NCBI GenBank assembly: GCA_033002965.1
Contig: JAURVB010012364.1
Span: 1-64,000, forward strand
DNA: 64,000 nt
Direction: 5' to 3'
DNA from: Piper betle
Taxonomy: Eukaryota; Streptophyta; Magnoliopsida; Piperales; Piperaceae
In this document: positions 25,080-37,194 of the stretch, piece by piece
Layout of the letters: every line of letters begins with the position of its first letter
Position numbering within the stretch: the first letter of the stretch is position 1
Translations under genes and position numbers: made by a program
Notes under the pieces: model-generated
Told to the model about the DNA's origin: nothing
The model's input: only the letters and a program-made list of their open reading frames with translations
Databases searched by the model: none

Positions 25080-27328
25080 CTAGGATCTCGAAACGAATCT
25101 TAAATATTATTAAATTAATTTAATTTAATAATATTTATATATTGTTTACAATAAGTTTTATTTATTGTCTTTTCGTTTTTCGTTATTATGGAGTGTGTAA
25201 GCTTATTTATTGTCTTTTCGTATATCGTTATTATGGCGTGCGTATGTATTTATGACTAATTTATTATGACATTTCATTATTCACCTTTTCGTTTTGACGT
25301 ACCAAATTATGTCTATATAAGCACATCTTCCCCAACCCAGAAGGGGAAACTTCTGAGAAACAATCACCTTTATTGGGTTTTTTCAAAATGATCGTTGATT
25401 CCGAAGTTTGTCAGAATTTGTCATTAAAGTTGGTTGCACGTTGACATACGTTAACCATACTTTAAATTGTATATTTTTTTATATTAAGTTATTATTAGAT
25501 TTTTTGTTTGATTTAGTAGTCATAGTTTACCATGTTGGCCCACGAAAAATTGGATTCGCTGGAATTCATTGGATCTTCTGCCGAGCTCATCCAGTTGAAC
25601 CAGATCGAACTTCAAATGCTGTCGAGCGCTGAATTCAAGCTCTGAGACACACGAGCAACCCTAGTCGTCACCGATTGCCAATGACGCAAGGTATAATTAC
25701 CTCTGATTTAATTATTTAAAATTGATGATTGTTAGCACAACATGCTAAGATTGATGAGTTGACATGCCATATATTATTTTTGTAAATAAAAAATGAATTG
25801 CCTGATTGAAGTGTATTAAAATGGATGCTAAGGCACTAATTAGGTAAACTAAGTAATTATCGTAATCTAATGCACCGTAGTGTATGAAAAATTATGTGTG
25901 ATTGATGTATGATCTGGTGTGTTTATGCTATAGGATGTTTGATGCATCATTTAGTTAGTGGGCATTATCTTCTAGATTTGATGTGCAGGTACGAAGTAAG
26001 AGCTCGCTGTCTAGGTATGAGGACATGCTTGGAGCTTCTGCCATGTTCGTTTAGGACCCGATCCCAATTTATTGTCTCTTTCTATCGTGATTTGTTTTAA
26101 CAGGTAAGCGGATGTCTCAAGTGGTGGATTTATTATATCCAATTCCACACGAGCCATTTAACTAATTGATTTTCCGGATTAATAACCCTCAAAGATCCAG
26201 CTCACAGTGCCTTTGGGCCTACTATTGAAATCCCTACCCATGCCTATGTATATATAGTTTTTCGCATTTTTAGTGAGATGCAAGACAAGGGAAATCGATG
26301 GCCACGTTTTGAGATAGGGCATGTATTTGTCAAAGCAGGCTCTGAAATTGGTGAGCATCCATTCCATTCTCAAGGGATCCTGATAACTCCACCTTTTAGT
26401 TCTTCAAACCCGGAGAAATGTGGAGGTTTACGGGTATTACTATGCAGCGCATTTCTAGACTTGTGGTTTCAAAGGGGTAGAGTACTGGGCCTTTGTACTC
26501 AGGGTGAGGAGTAATACAGAGGATATAGAAGGTTGAAAGGAAACAGAATGATTTTCCCGCGCAAAAGGATTGTTTAAATTGGCCAAGGAAAGAGAATGAG
26601 ATGGATCGACGACTCTCATTATTTGCCATTATCAATAGGAAGTGCATGAGGTTTTTATTCAATAGGAGGGTTAGCTCTCCTGTGTCAGCTTGTTATTAAC
26701 TATTTCTGGACCGGTAGCATTCGTTACTGATGTCTTTTTATTATATTTGTAGGTGAGAATCTCAAGGAATAAGCATCGTCGGGATTGCGGAGGAGTAGCA
26801 ATGAAATCGCGCACACATGTACCTGCTGGCTGTAATTGGTGATGTATTGAACTCTGTGGATAATGAATTTGAATGATAATTTGTAAACTGCTAAAGATAT
26901 TTTGTATGTGAATGCAAATAGAAAGCGGAAAATGAATAGGGTGAACTACGGAGTAAAGATAACTAGAATGTGAAAACATGCTGTGTTTTTTATTTTTATT
27001 GTTATACATATTTACTGCTTGTCTTTGATAGGGTGGCCTCTATTGCACTTTTAGGGGAGACTTTGTTATTTTTATTTTCAAAATAGATATTTCTTTTGAA
27101 CTTTTTGTTTGTTTGGTTTGTTTGTGCACTTGTTTGCATATCATGGCATGCATGTAGGACAATGTTAGAACCCAAACATCTCATCCATGCTTTGCATACT
27201 ACATCACCATCTTGAGACACCGAGGGTAGATCCCGGTTGGCTTAACTGAATCAAGTAGATTAGCGAATGGTTCGGTCATCGGTAACATTTCCGGGTTGGT
27301 TCACGGGTGAACTGAAATGGGGTGTATA
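25080..27328 (+). mobile_element. Old LTR in plus orientation, related to the 48.4-57.9 kb element
   Basis: From about 25540 onward it is collinear with the long LTRs at 48442 and 54866: 'gatcttctgccgagctcatcc', the GTATAATTACCTC block, 'ggtacgaagtaagagctcgc', the 'cctatgtatatatag' stretch and 'agggtggcct...ttttaggggaga'. It ends GGGGTGTATA, a decayed GGGGTGTTACA. Its first ~460 bp differ from the long-LTR family but match 28455-29035 in reverse. CTATATAAG at about 25313 may be its TATA box. No primer site follows. Confidence 0.7.
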
Positions 27329-27359
27329 GGTATGTGTTTCTTTGTATGATCTTACTAAC

Positions 27360-28020
27360 AGTGAGTTATGATGTGGGCATGTTACCCTTGACTAGATTCT
27401 GGTACATGTGTATAGTTATGTATGACACGGGCATGTTACCGTCGACTAGATTCTGATATATGTATATAGTTATGTATGACGTGGGCATGTTAATGTTGAC
27501 TAGATTTTGGTACATGTGTATGTTTATAACACATTGTATGCTCCGTTGAGTTATCCGGGTAGCATGTGGTGTCATTGTGTGTTCTAGCACAATATGTATG
27601 ATTGTGTGTTCTATCACAATATGTATGATTATGTGTCTTAGCATGATATGTATGATTGTGTGTTCTAGCACAATATGTATGATTGTGTGATGTTAAAAAT
27701 TCGTAAAGCTATTTATTTAACTACTATCGTACAAATTTTACGGAAGCGAATTTCAAAAGCATAGGCCAAAACCATTCAACGGCCAATTAAAATCATACAT
27801 ATATACATAATCATACATACTATGCCAGAACAGACAATGACACCATGTGCAGCTGGGACAACTCAACAAAGTAGACAACATGTCATAAACATACACATGT
27901 ACAAGAATTTAGTTGATGGTAATATGCCTGTATCGTACATAACCATACACATGTACCAGAATCTAGTCCACGATAACAATCTCGTATCATACATAACTAT
28001 ACACATGTATCGGGAATAGA
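27360..28020. repeat. Inverted tandem-repeat palindrome
   Basis: The left arm (27365-27690) holds about three ~54 bp units with GGGCATGTTA...GACTAGATT...TACATGTGTATA, then about four ~30 bp units around 'tgtgttctagcacaatatg'. The right arm (27790-28018) carries the same elements in reverse order and orientation. The ~100 bp spacer is unrelated. A transcript across it could fold into a long imperfect hairpin. Confidence 0.8.
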
Positions 28021-28407
28021 CTATAGATCTTTAACTTAGGTAATCATTTTTGAAGAGATGACTTAGCTCATTATGTTGTACTTTTGGTCGGGTCGTTACA
28101 AATGGTTTCAGAGCATCCAAGTTCAGTGTTAGATGGTGGGCCGGACTAAGGACGTTGGCTAGGCTCCGGTCACAGGATAAAGAAGGTCATGGACTGGGGC
28201 TAGTAATGGGCTAAGTGTAAGAATTTTAGAGATGAAATTTCCTAAGGTGAGTGGATTGTGAGATCCCTTAACTTAGTCTCACATTTAATACTTACTAAGA
28301 TAAGATCTTGTTTATAAGTGAGAATGGATTAAAAATCTTTAACTTAGTTAACCACTTTTAAAAGATGACTTAACCCATTAGTTTGTACTTTGGGCTAGGT
28401 CATCACA
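28019..28407 (+). mobile_element. TRIM-like mini LTR retrotransposon (5' truncated)
   Basis: The 3' LTR is 28257-28407, starting TGTGAGATCCC and ending GTCATCACA. The last ~80 bp of a matching 5' LTR run from 28019 to 28100 and end GGTCGTTACA. Directly after it is AATGGTTTCAGAGC (28101-28114), a close match to the initiator-Met-tRNA primer site TGGTATCAGAGC. The ~156 bp between the repeats has no coding sequence. That is the build of terminal-repeat retrotransposons in miniature. It lies inside the inverted LTR fragment, at its inner end. Confidence 0.72.
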
Positions 28408-28454
28408 AATCTACTGGTAAGATTATACAGAGAAGCACACATACGCATATATAT

Positions 28455-29035
28455 AAGTGTTGGCGCATGGGTCAATATGGTAAACTATGACCACTAAATC
28501 AAACTAAAAGTGTAGTAATAACTTAATATAAAAAAAATGTGTAGTTTAAAGTATGGTTGGCATACGGGTAATCAAATTAGAAGTGCTGTAATAACTTAAT
28601 ATAAAAAAATGTGCACTTTAAAGTATGGTTGACGTATGAGTATGTTGACATGCAACCAACGTTTATGACAGATTATGACAAACTTCAGAACCAACGACAA
28701 TTTTGAAAAAAAACTCAACAAAGGTGGTTGTTTTACACAAGTTCCCGTTTCTGGGTTGGGGAAGATATGTTTATATAAACATAGTTTAGTGCATGAAAAC
28801 GAAAAGATAAGTAATGTAAGTTCATAATAAATTAATTATAAATACATACACACTTTATAATAACGAAATACGAAAAGAAAATAAATCAGCTTACACACTC
28901 CATAATAACGAAATATGAAAAGACAATATGAAAGTACTATAAATAAAACTTATTTGAAAAAATCCATAAATATTATTAAACTAAATTAAAGATAAAATAA
29001 CTTAATTATTTTCGGGGTTTTATAATATCTCCAAC
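28455..29035 (-). mobile_element. LTR 5' fragment in minus orientation
   Basis: Reverse complement of the first ~460 bp of the 25080 LTR, with an internal ~85 bp tandem duplication around 28500-28640. On the minus strand it begins TATAAAACCCCGAAAATAA, close to the TGTAAAACCC start of this LTR family. Confidence 0.7.
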
Positions 29036-29279
29036 TTAGGAATTTTTGTCCTAAAAAATATATTAAAATCATTATGAAAATTTCATCCTCGAAAATATAT
29101 TAAAATCATTATGAAAAATTTTGCTCAATTGTCTAATATATTGGATCATACCCCGGTAGGTATTAAATGTTAGACTAACATAACTTTTGTGAGAGATATT
29201 ATATTCCACTTACCTTAAGAAAATTTTATCATCTAAATTTACACTTGACATACCACTATCTATTCAATACATAATTGGG
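29036..29279 (-). mobile_element. Retrotransposon 3' end with pre-LTR motif
   Basis: On the minus strand TTTTCGAGGATGAAATTTTC (about 29085) and then AGGACAAAAATTCC lie just before the LTR start. A TTCGAGGACGAA block before the polypurine tract is typical of Ty3/Gypsy elements and is also seen at 54832. A 26 bp tandem duplication ('aaaatatattaaaatcatt') is present. Confidence 0.5.
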
Positions 29280-29420
29280 CTCGCTAGGGCGGGATAGCAA
29301 ACCCTAGCGGCGGTAACTTTGGCGAGCAATCACCCAGATTTGATGGCGAGGGGCTCGGCCAGAGGCAATACGGTGACTGGATACAACGGAGGACTGCGGC
29401 GAGATCATCGAAAATTTATG
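29280..29420 (+). repeat. Right half of the interrupted GC-rich repeat
   Basis: Resumes the sequence of 23570-23900 at GCGGGATAGCAAACCC and continues through the 'gactggatacaacgg' block. Confidence 0.55.
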
Positions 29421-31195
29421 GAGATAGGGCTATGTCGTCGGGATTTCGGGGGTTTTTTTTGGCGAGGCAGAATCTAGAGGGGGGGGGGCTTGATTGAAGT
29501 TTGTATCTAGAAGAGAGAACAATCCTTTGGATGTGGAAGCATGGCTTGAGGTGGCCTAGGCTGGCCAGATGACGTCTTCAAAGTCGTTGGTGTTTAGTTG
29601 CTTTGGTCTGCGTTGCAGCTCCGGCACTTCGTGGTGGTTTTCTGGCGGTTTCAAGCTTCAACAGAGTTCGAGTAAGGCTTTGTCTTGATGATGGAAGTGA
29701 GGGCTTCATGATAATGATCATGGACAGGTCGGGGATGGCCAGGGTTGGCCATACACAACCTATGAATGAGACATTAATAAAATTAGACAAGATGTCATGC
29801 CATACACAACCTATATTATTAGAGATTAGAGTCTAACTTCATGGGTTAACTCTCATTAAATGATGAGATTGACTTTAATGATTTATATCTTAGAAATAGA
29901 CTTCAATTTTATCAATAGACTCTAATTGGGGTTATAATAATTTGATTTATTTTTGTTGTATTTTGATTAGTTAAATATCTTATTTTTTATCAAAGTGCAA
30001 CCTTTAGTACCCTGACCAATAAAATTGAATTAACATATATTTAAATTATAAAGAAAAGGACAATTAACTATTGCAGCAGATGAGAAAAATATCTCCAACA
30101 GCATCGGCGCCCATTAATGGGGCTAACATACATATGGTAAACCAAAGGGTACCTCTAGATAAAGGATGCATAATTGTTGAACAAACTTGGAGTTTGAGTC
30201 AACCTCTTGTGGTGTTTTTAGATGCAAGACAAGCAATAGGGTTAGATCTTTCTACTTCGTAGTTCGAGTTTCTCACTTGAATTGGACAAGCATGCGACCC
30301 GAGCACGATATAATATATCTCATATTTTTATAAATCGAATTTAGGGTGTCACCATCTAATATCACTATTTTGTTTTTAAAAATACTTTGGTGTTTTAGTT
30401 TAGTCATTAACTAGAACTTCTAACTTATGAAACTGCTCGTAATTTCAACTAATAATATTTATTTAATCTATCCCACTAGCTCAACCACAACTTATTCTTT
30501 AAGAATCGAGTCTGTAATAGTAGTGGCGACAACTGATTAACTGACCTATGTCACTTCCTTGCATCACCTATGATGATTCATTTCCTCTTAGATTACCCGT
30601 CTTTTTGGACAAAATGTCATTTCCCTTAATAATTAATAAATAAGCTGATTCAATAGGATTGGACTAACTTGGGAAAGCTTGATTTAGTAAAGCAATAGTG
30701 ATCCCCGTATCAATTGTACTTGAATTGTTAGATAATCATAGTCGATGATAACATTATTGCTCTCAAACTGAATTACTTTACTAATATTCATTCGTGCAAC
30801 CTGTTCCTATTCCGGTGCTGATACTTGAACTATTAGAGCCAAAGCCCTTATTAAAGGCATTGCCTTCATTCCTTCCTACCTATTTCGAAAAGCTAAAGAC
30901 AAATTGTCGGACTTATGAAAGTTTAGGGAATTCCATTTCAATTAGGATCTGAAAGTCTGAACAAAAATCTGAAGATTACATCCATTATATTTACCATATC
31001 TATATCTGATCTAAATCTACAAAACCTGAATCATACCTAATTGATTAAAATAATATAAATAATATAAATTTTGATATAAAAATGGAGGAAAAAAATTATA
31101 TTAAATATTTTTAAATATAATTTTATAAATATCACTTACTCAGATCGGATAGGGGTCATATCACCCTAAATTCATATATGATTTGAATATTTTTA

Positions 31196-31234
<39 letters not shown>

Positions 31235-32322
31235 ACTGAATTTGAATCTGATCCGAAACTATTTTAGATCAAATATAAACGAGTAGGATATGAATTGGAT
31301 TCGCGGATATTATATATTAGAACCGATCCATACCCGCACTTAAAGCAGTAATCTCAATATAGCAAAGTTGAGATGTGACTAAAAATTTTCTGTCAAAGCA
31401 AATAAATATGAGCCCCTAACATAATTAGATATAGATTAGATAGCATTTGAGAGGGTTGGTACCAGTTCCATATCTTGGTGTATTTCAGACTGGTTCATTC
31501 ACGGCTTCATGTGCTTTGTCTCCCTCTTACTTCACATATCATATATATGATCTCTCTTTGTAACCAACCTAAATTAATTGAAGATGCCCAGCTTTTGTGT
31601 GGTTTGTGGACGACACGAGTACGAGCTAGAGATCACATATACAGAGAGAGCGAGAGGGAGATTGATTATTTGTCCATGTTTACCCCAACAAGATCCAATA
31701 TTTCAGAATGCTCGCATATATTCGAATAATGATGATGATAAACATATATATCATAGAAAGATGTGACGCCCGTTTCAGACTACCTTTTCAGATGTGACTC
31801 CGTCAAAGCAAATAAATATGACCTCTTAGACTTGTGCTCCATATTACGACGACGAATAAACTGATCTATTTGCTGTCCTTTTATTGTTATAGATAAAAAA
31901 ATATGTTTATATACTTGATTCCTGTTCATGGAGGTTACCTCTCTCTTCCGAGAGATTGATTAGGCCTTCGAAAGTAATTTTAAATATCTTAAGAGTTACT
32001 TTATTGGATTTATAATTGATATGAGTATATTTAGTTTAGTAATTCGGTCGAACTCAATTCATTAAAATTATAAATAAATTATTTTATTAGATATCAAAAA
32101 TATTTTTATCAACAATATTTAATAAAATACTAGTTTAAATATCATTTTTTTAAAAAAATAGATTTCAAAAATTTAAAATAAAAAAAACGGGCTTGTATTA
32201 AAATCGTAATAAAGGCCATATTGTACTAAATTTAAAGAGGCTATGTAGTATATTAGGTCCGATTGGTCAATATGATATTATTATTTAATACACTATAAAC
32301 ATTATTTATGTATATTCCTATT
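29421..32322. other. Intergenic DNA
   Basis: No gene is supported. A (TA)n tract is at 31199-31231. A ~35 bp sequence around GTCAAAGCAAATAAATATG occurs twice, near 31391 and 31793. Open frames at 29603, 30071 and 31475 have no recognisable product. Confidence 0.5.
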
Positions 32323-33722
32323 CACTAGTAGAAAATTGTTATTTTTCGGTGACAAATTTGCCACCGAACTATCACTCAATTTTGGTGACAAAAATATTTA
32401 TCAAACAAAAGGCACCAAAAAGTTACCGAAATATTGGTGTCGTCCTTTTTATAAATTTGTCATCGAATAATTAAATAAAAAATTATTTTGTCACCGAATT
32501 GACACCATTTATCGATGTCAAAAATCAAAGACACCAAAATTTAATCACTAAAATATTAGTATCATCTTTTATAAATCTATCACTGAATATTTTTGTGACA
32601 AACTAATTTGCCACCGAATTGAACCCATTTTTCAGTGTCAAAAATTGACGACATGAAAATTTAGCCACCAACATATTGATGTCATGTTTTATAAATCTGT
32701 CACTGAATATTTCGATGACAAACTATTTTTTTAGCAAATTGATACTATTTTTAGTGTTAAAAATTGACAACACCAAAATTTTGCCATTTAATATATTCGT
32801 GTACTATTTCTTGAAATCGGCCATCAAACTGTCAGCGAATATTTTGATGACAAATTAATTAGTCACCAAATTGACACCGTTTTGTGTGACAAATTTTATT
32901 TTAAAAAAAATAAATTAATGGTGCCGAAGGCCACCAATTTAATTGGGTGCACCCATTAAGGGCTATGAGAACACGAAACCGAGTGTTTCCAATGCATGGT
33001 CGGCCGCTGCATGAGCCCGAAGATGGCCCGCGACGACCGGTCCCGCCCGCCGACAACTGGCTCCGCTCTCCCACCGCGATGGTTGCCACCCCGCAGCCCA
33101 GTCATCCACCACCGCCGCGATGACCGACCTCATCACCCCGATGTGGCCTCTCCTCCTCGTTGCCACCGACCTGCCTCGCCACCCCCCAATGCGGCCTCAC
33201 CCCCTTGCTGCCCCTCGAAGAAGCCTCGCCACCCCGACTTGACCTCACCCCTCGCCGCACTCAACACGGCCGTCGCGAGCTAGGAAGGCACGCTAGCCCG
33301 CCCACGTATTGCACTAGCGCCCACGTGGGCTTGTTGACGCCCAAGTGCATACTCCACCACTGCTGCGCTGTGTGGTGCCAATTTTTTTGTTTTTTTTATA
33401 AAATTTGCCACCAAATTGTCACCGAAAATTGATGTATCAAAACTATTTTATCGTTGATCTGACACCGAAATTCGGTGACAAATCTTAACCACTGAATTTT
33501 GTCACCAATTTTGGTGACTTTCGAATACAATTTTATCACTGAAATTCACTAACAATTTGGTGACAATTTGTTATCGTTCCACCACCAAATTAATTAGTTG
33601 TTGAGGCTTCTGTTATTGAAATTTTTAATGATAAATTTTGGTGATAAAGACTCTTTGGTCACTGAAAATGTGTCTTTTCTCACTGAAAATTTCGGTGACG
33701 ACAAGGCATTTTTCCACCGGTG
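32323..33722. mobile_element. CACTA-like non-autonomous element
   Basis: It begins CACTAGTAGAAAA and ends in the inverse of CACCGGTGGAAAAA, which fits CACTA-superfamily termini. Both arms are packed with degenerate, alternately oriented 'GGTGACAAATTTGCCACCGAA'-type subterminal repeats. No transposase is present. The centre (about 32955-33360) is abruptly GC-rich. I did not find a matching 3 bp target duplication (ATT against GCT), so the right border is approximate. Confidence 0.68.
32955..33360. other. GC-rich insert inside the CACTA-like element
   Basis: Composition changes sharply from AT-rich subterminal repeats to C-rich DNA. Frames in both directions give Pro/Arg/His-rich low-complexity peptides (for example 32996-33283). 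It may be captured host DNA, but I recognise no gene. Confidence 0.4.
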
Positions 33723-33934
33723 GCTCTTAAATTTCACTAATGTGGTAATTTTTATTTTGGAGAAAAGGCTCGCAGTTTCCCAAAGGTAAATAATGACAAT
33801 ATCATTATTATACTCCATTTACAAGTGTTCCTTATATTCTATGTATATATGTAAAGATCATACTCCAACAATTATGGTTTTATCATATTTGTATTTTTTT
33901 CATTTCAATAATTACTAATTAATTTTAGCACAGA

Positions 33935-34685
33935 TGCATAAATTGGCCGATTCCACTTGGAATCGGTCGATTTAAATAGGATCGGCCGCGATTCGAATTA
34001 AAAACAATGTGAATTGGCTAGGTTCGAATCGGTCCGCGAATCAACCGATTCGAGCCGGCGGCGGGGAGGCAGCAAGGGCGGTGACGAGAGACCGAGAGGG
34101 GGGGGGGGCTGGGGAGCAACGGCAACATGGGATGGGGCGGCGAGGGAGGCAACGGGGCGGTGAGGTGGGGCAGGGCGAGCTGCGAGGGTGGGGCGGGGCG
34201 AGCTACGAGGGTGGCTTCGGGGCGGCGAGGAGGGGGGACGACGGGGCAATAGGGCGGTGAGAGGGGGGGGCGGCAACAAGGCGGCGGGGGCGGCGGCCAT
34301 CGGGGGAGCATATATGGGCGGTGGCGGGGGAGAACGAGGGATGAAATATAAGTGGCATTTTCGTAATTAAAAGTTGACTCGACTCTGACTCGAGTCAAAA
34401 ATAATAACTAACTCCAAATAATTTTTAAAAATCCAAAAAAGTATGAAAAAATATCATAAAATATAATACACATTATAAAATGAAAATTACATCAGAATGA
34501 CATATTCTATACTAATAACCCACTAATTTTGACTAAGTTGAAAATTTTGTATAGGACCGATTCAGGCCGATTCAACTGAACCGATTCCTATCCGATTTAG
34601 ACCGATTCCGATTCCGATTCCGACTCCTTCGAAAACCGATTCTGATTCTGATTCCGATTTTTGCAACCATGAATTTTAAAACTAT
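33935..34685. repeat. Unclassified repeat with GAATCGG-rich ends and a GC-rich core
   Basis: The left end repeats GAATCGGTCG-type words and the right end repeats their inverse CCGATTC many times (34550-34660). The core 34060-34340 is G-rich. At 34350-34545 it matches the minus-orientation solo LTR at 40420-40590 ('tttcgtaa..tgactcga..ctcgagtcaaa.ataataac', 'ctaataaccca'). The frames in the core are low complexity. Nature unresolved. Confidence 0.55.
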
Positions 34686-34714
34686 GTTGGTCTAAACATA
34701 ATAAACAGAAGGGA

Positions 34715-35095
34715 AAAATTTATGAGTTACGCCTCGTATAGCTTATATGAGCTACATATTTAATTTAAACCTTTATTAGTGGGTTTCACAAAATAATATT
34801 TACATATATTAAAAATAGGGTACATAAGTACGTGGTTGATAAAATTTTATCTTTATTTGACATTATTATGACCTACTTTTGAATTTTTAAAAGATGAACA
34901 TGTTCATAGATATTTTAAAATTAATTTTTATTAGAATTACTTTAATCATAAAGATGAAAGGGTTATAAATATTAGATTATGTTGAAATTTTATAATTACT
35001 CTTATTATTTATTATTTTATTTATCTATGTATTTTTTAAATTGTGAGATTCACCAAATTACTCAAAATAAAAAGTATAACTCATATATATATATA
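34715..35095. repeat. Dispersed mini-element, copy 2 (MITE-like)
   Basis: Starts TATGAGTTACGCCTCGTAT and ends in AAGTATAACTCATATA, so the termini are inverted repeats. About 370 bp, AT-rich, non-coding, and similar to 16333-16690. It directly abuts the (TA)n tract at which the pararetroviral sequence begins. Confidence 0.55.
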
Positions 35096-35128
35096 TATAT
35101 ATATACATATATATACATATATAAAAGT

Positions 35129-35758
35129 ATGAATGATTTAATTAAAGAAATAAATGATCTTAAGAAAGAAGTTTCTAATATAAAAAGAAGAATTGAAGTA
35201 TTAGAATTGAAAAGTGAAATAAAGGATAATAGTTCTTATAATGATGAAGAAGAAATTAAATTATTTGAAGAAGCAAATAATTTTCATATTGGAGAATCTT
35301 CTAATCAAGAACAAAATTATTTAAATATAATAGAACAAACTATAAATAGAAAATATGCCATTAAAATAAAAATAATAATCGAAAAAGAATTTAGTTTAGA
35401 AACTTTAGCTTTAATAGATACAGGAGCAAATCGAAATATTATTCAAGAAGGATTAATTCCTACAAAATATTATAAGAAAACAACACAAACTCTGTCAAAT
35501 GAAGAACAATTAAAAGTTAAATATAAACTTCCTCATGCAACAGTATGTATAGAAAATGTTTGTTTATATTTAACATTTATTTTAGTAAAAAATATAGGAT
35601 CAAAAGTCATTTTAGGAAATCCTTTTACAGCTCTTACTAAACCATTTTATATTGATGATTATGGTATACATACTCATTTACAAGGAAAGGAAGTAATGTT
35701 TAAATTAGAATTTCCTAAAAGACGGTCTTTTATATCAAAGAATGAAGGAAAATCATAA
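35129..35758 (+). pseudogene. Pararetroviral aspartic protease region
   Basis: One open stretch starting with a coiled-coil-like segment (NDLIKEINDLKKEVSNIK). Next comes an aspartic protease with the active site DTGA (35417-35428), the hydrophobic-hydrophobic-Gly partner ILGNP downstream, and a basic tail. The retropepsin would process the viral polyprotein. I place the start at the ATG at 35129 because the open frame upstream of it is a (TA)n tract and the 34715 mini-element, not virus. The frame stops at 35758 before RT. Confidence 0.72.
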
Positions 35759-36268
35759 AAATAAAATTAAATAAATAAATTATTTAAAAGAAGAAGTTAA
35801 TACTATAATATTAGAAACTAAACTAAATACACCTAATATTCAAAATAGAGTAAATGATATTAAAAATTTATTCGAAAAAGATTTATGTAGTGATTTATCC
35901 AGTGCATTTTAGAATAGAAACGTCATGAAGTTTCTCTTCCTTGTGAAGATGAATTTATAGATAATCTAATTCCTACTAAATCTAGACATATACAAATGAA
36001 TAAAGAATTAGTAGAATATTGTCAAAAAGAAATAAAAACTTCATTAGATAATAGATTAATTAGAGAAAGTAAATCACTATGGTCTTGCTCTGCTTTCTAT
36101 GCATTTAAAGCATCTGAAATAGAAAGAGGAGCACCAAGACTAGTTATTAATTATAAACCTTTAAATAAAGTTTTAAAATGGATTAGATATCCAATACCAA
36201 ATAAAAAGATTTATTAAAAAGAATATATGATGCATAAATATTTAGTAAATTTGATCTAAAATCAGGAT
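35759..36268 (+). pseudogene. Pararetroviral reverse transcriptase, N-terminal fragment
   Basis: Broken frames lead into 35996-36217, where ERGAPRLVINYKPLN is the conserved fingers region of caulimovirid RT. It ends abruptly near 36268, just after the FSKFDLKSG segment, at the junction with the opposite-orientation copy. The YIDD catalytic box is not present in this fragment. The same region appears in opposite orientation at 42850-43000. Confidence 0.8.
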
Positions 36269-36270
36269 GT

Positions 36271-36575
36271 CAACTTACAAGAAGGTACTGTATCACTTAG
36301 CTTTGGTCATGTGTCTAAAATTCAAATAGCTCTGACACCACAACAACATAGGATCTCAAACATTCTAAAATTTTCTAAAATCAGAACAGTACTACTAAGA
36401 AAGCAGAACAGTACTATTAAGCAGAACTCTAATTATTGAAAATATAATGCATATATCCTTTTCAGGAATTATTGAAAATACTATGCATATATCCTTTTCA
36501 GGAATTTAAATTTGAAAAGTTTTGTATTGAAAAATTTTTATATATAAAACATATAGGTTAAAAAATAACCAATTT
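36271..36575 (-). repeat. Pararetroviral terminal repeat, inner copy, with primer site
   Basis: Matches 44305-44575 at about 90% by eye, in the same orientation. On the minus strand it contains TGGTGTCAGAGC near 36332-36343, one base from the initiator-Met-tRNA site TGGTATCAGAGC. A 42 bp internal duplication around ATATATCCTTTTCAGGAA is kept in both copies. Confidence 0.75.
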
Positions 36576-37194
36576 AAAGAGAGAAAGAGAAGTGTACTAG
36601 TAATGTTGCAACTTTTATTACTTCTGGTAAATCGTACAAACTTACATTCACTCTTGATGTAAATCTCATACAGTAACAAGCAGACTTACTCACACCGTAA
36701 AATACAGACTTACATATATACAAGCATACCAATACAGATAAGTATGTATTTACAGACTCCCAAATTTATATGTATCAGTATTTGACCTGTATACGTATAA
36801 ATACATAGCATTTACTGTTGAAATCACAACTTTCAAAACAGGAGAATTTTTTTCCTAAATCTGATACAAGCAAACTGACACAAAGACAAAGCTGATATGA
36901 ACAAATACGAAACTGAACAAAAATAGATGAGAAGAAATCAAACTACAGGAAATAGAACTCCGACATAAGAAAAGCAAAAGAAAAGAATGAAGACGACTTT
37001 TATAAAGAAAAGCTGAAGACGATGTTCATAAAAAAGATTCCTTATATTATAATCTCAAACCATAAGAAAATATAAGGAAGAGAGGAAAGATTGAGAGTGA
37101 CTTACAAATCTTAACAAAGAAAGACTCACTGAGAAAAGAAAGACACTATGCGAAAGAGACTCTGTCTTCTGATGCCCCCAATTGAAGGAGGAAG

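Noticed and set aside
30560..30960. Possible organelle-derived insertion
   Set aside because: The text of this stretch has a mitochondrial flavour, but I could not match it to any named gene; a search against organelle genomes would decide.
31371..31830. Another TRIM, from a ~35 bp direct repeat 400 bp apart
   Set aside because: No primer site, no TG/CA ends and repeat too short.
34979..35128. Upstream extension of the viral protease ORF
   Set aside because: It crosses a (TA)n tract and the mini-element, so the in-frame ATG at 34979 is not viral.
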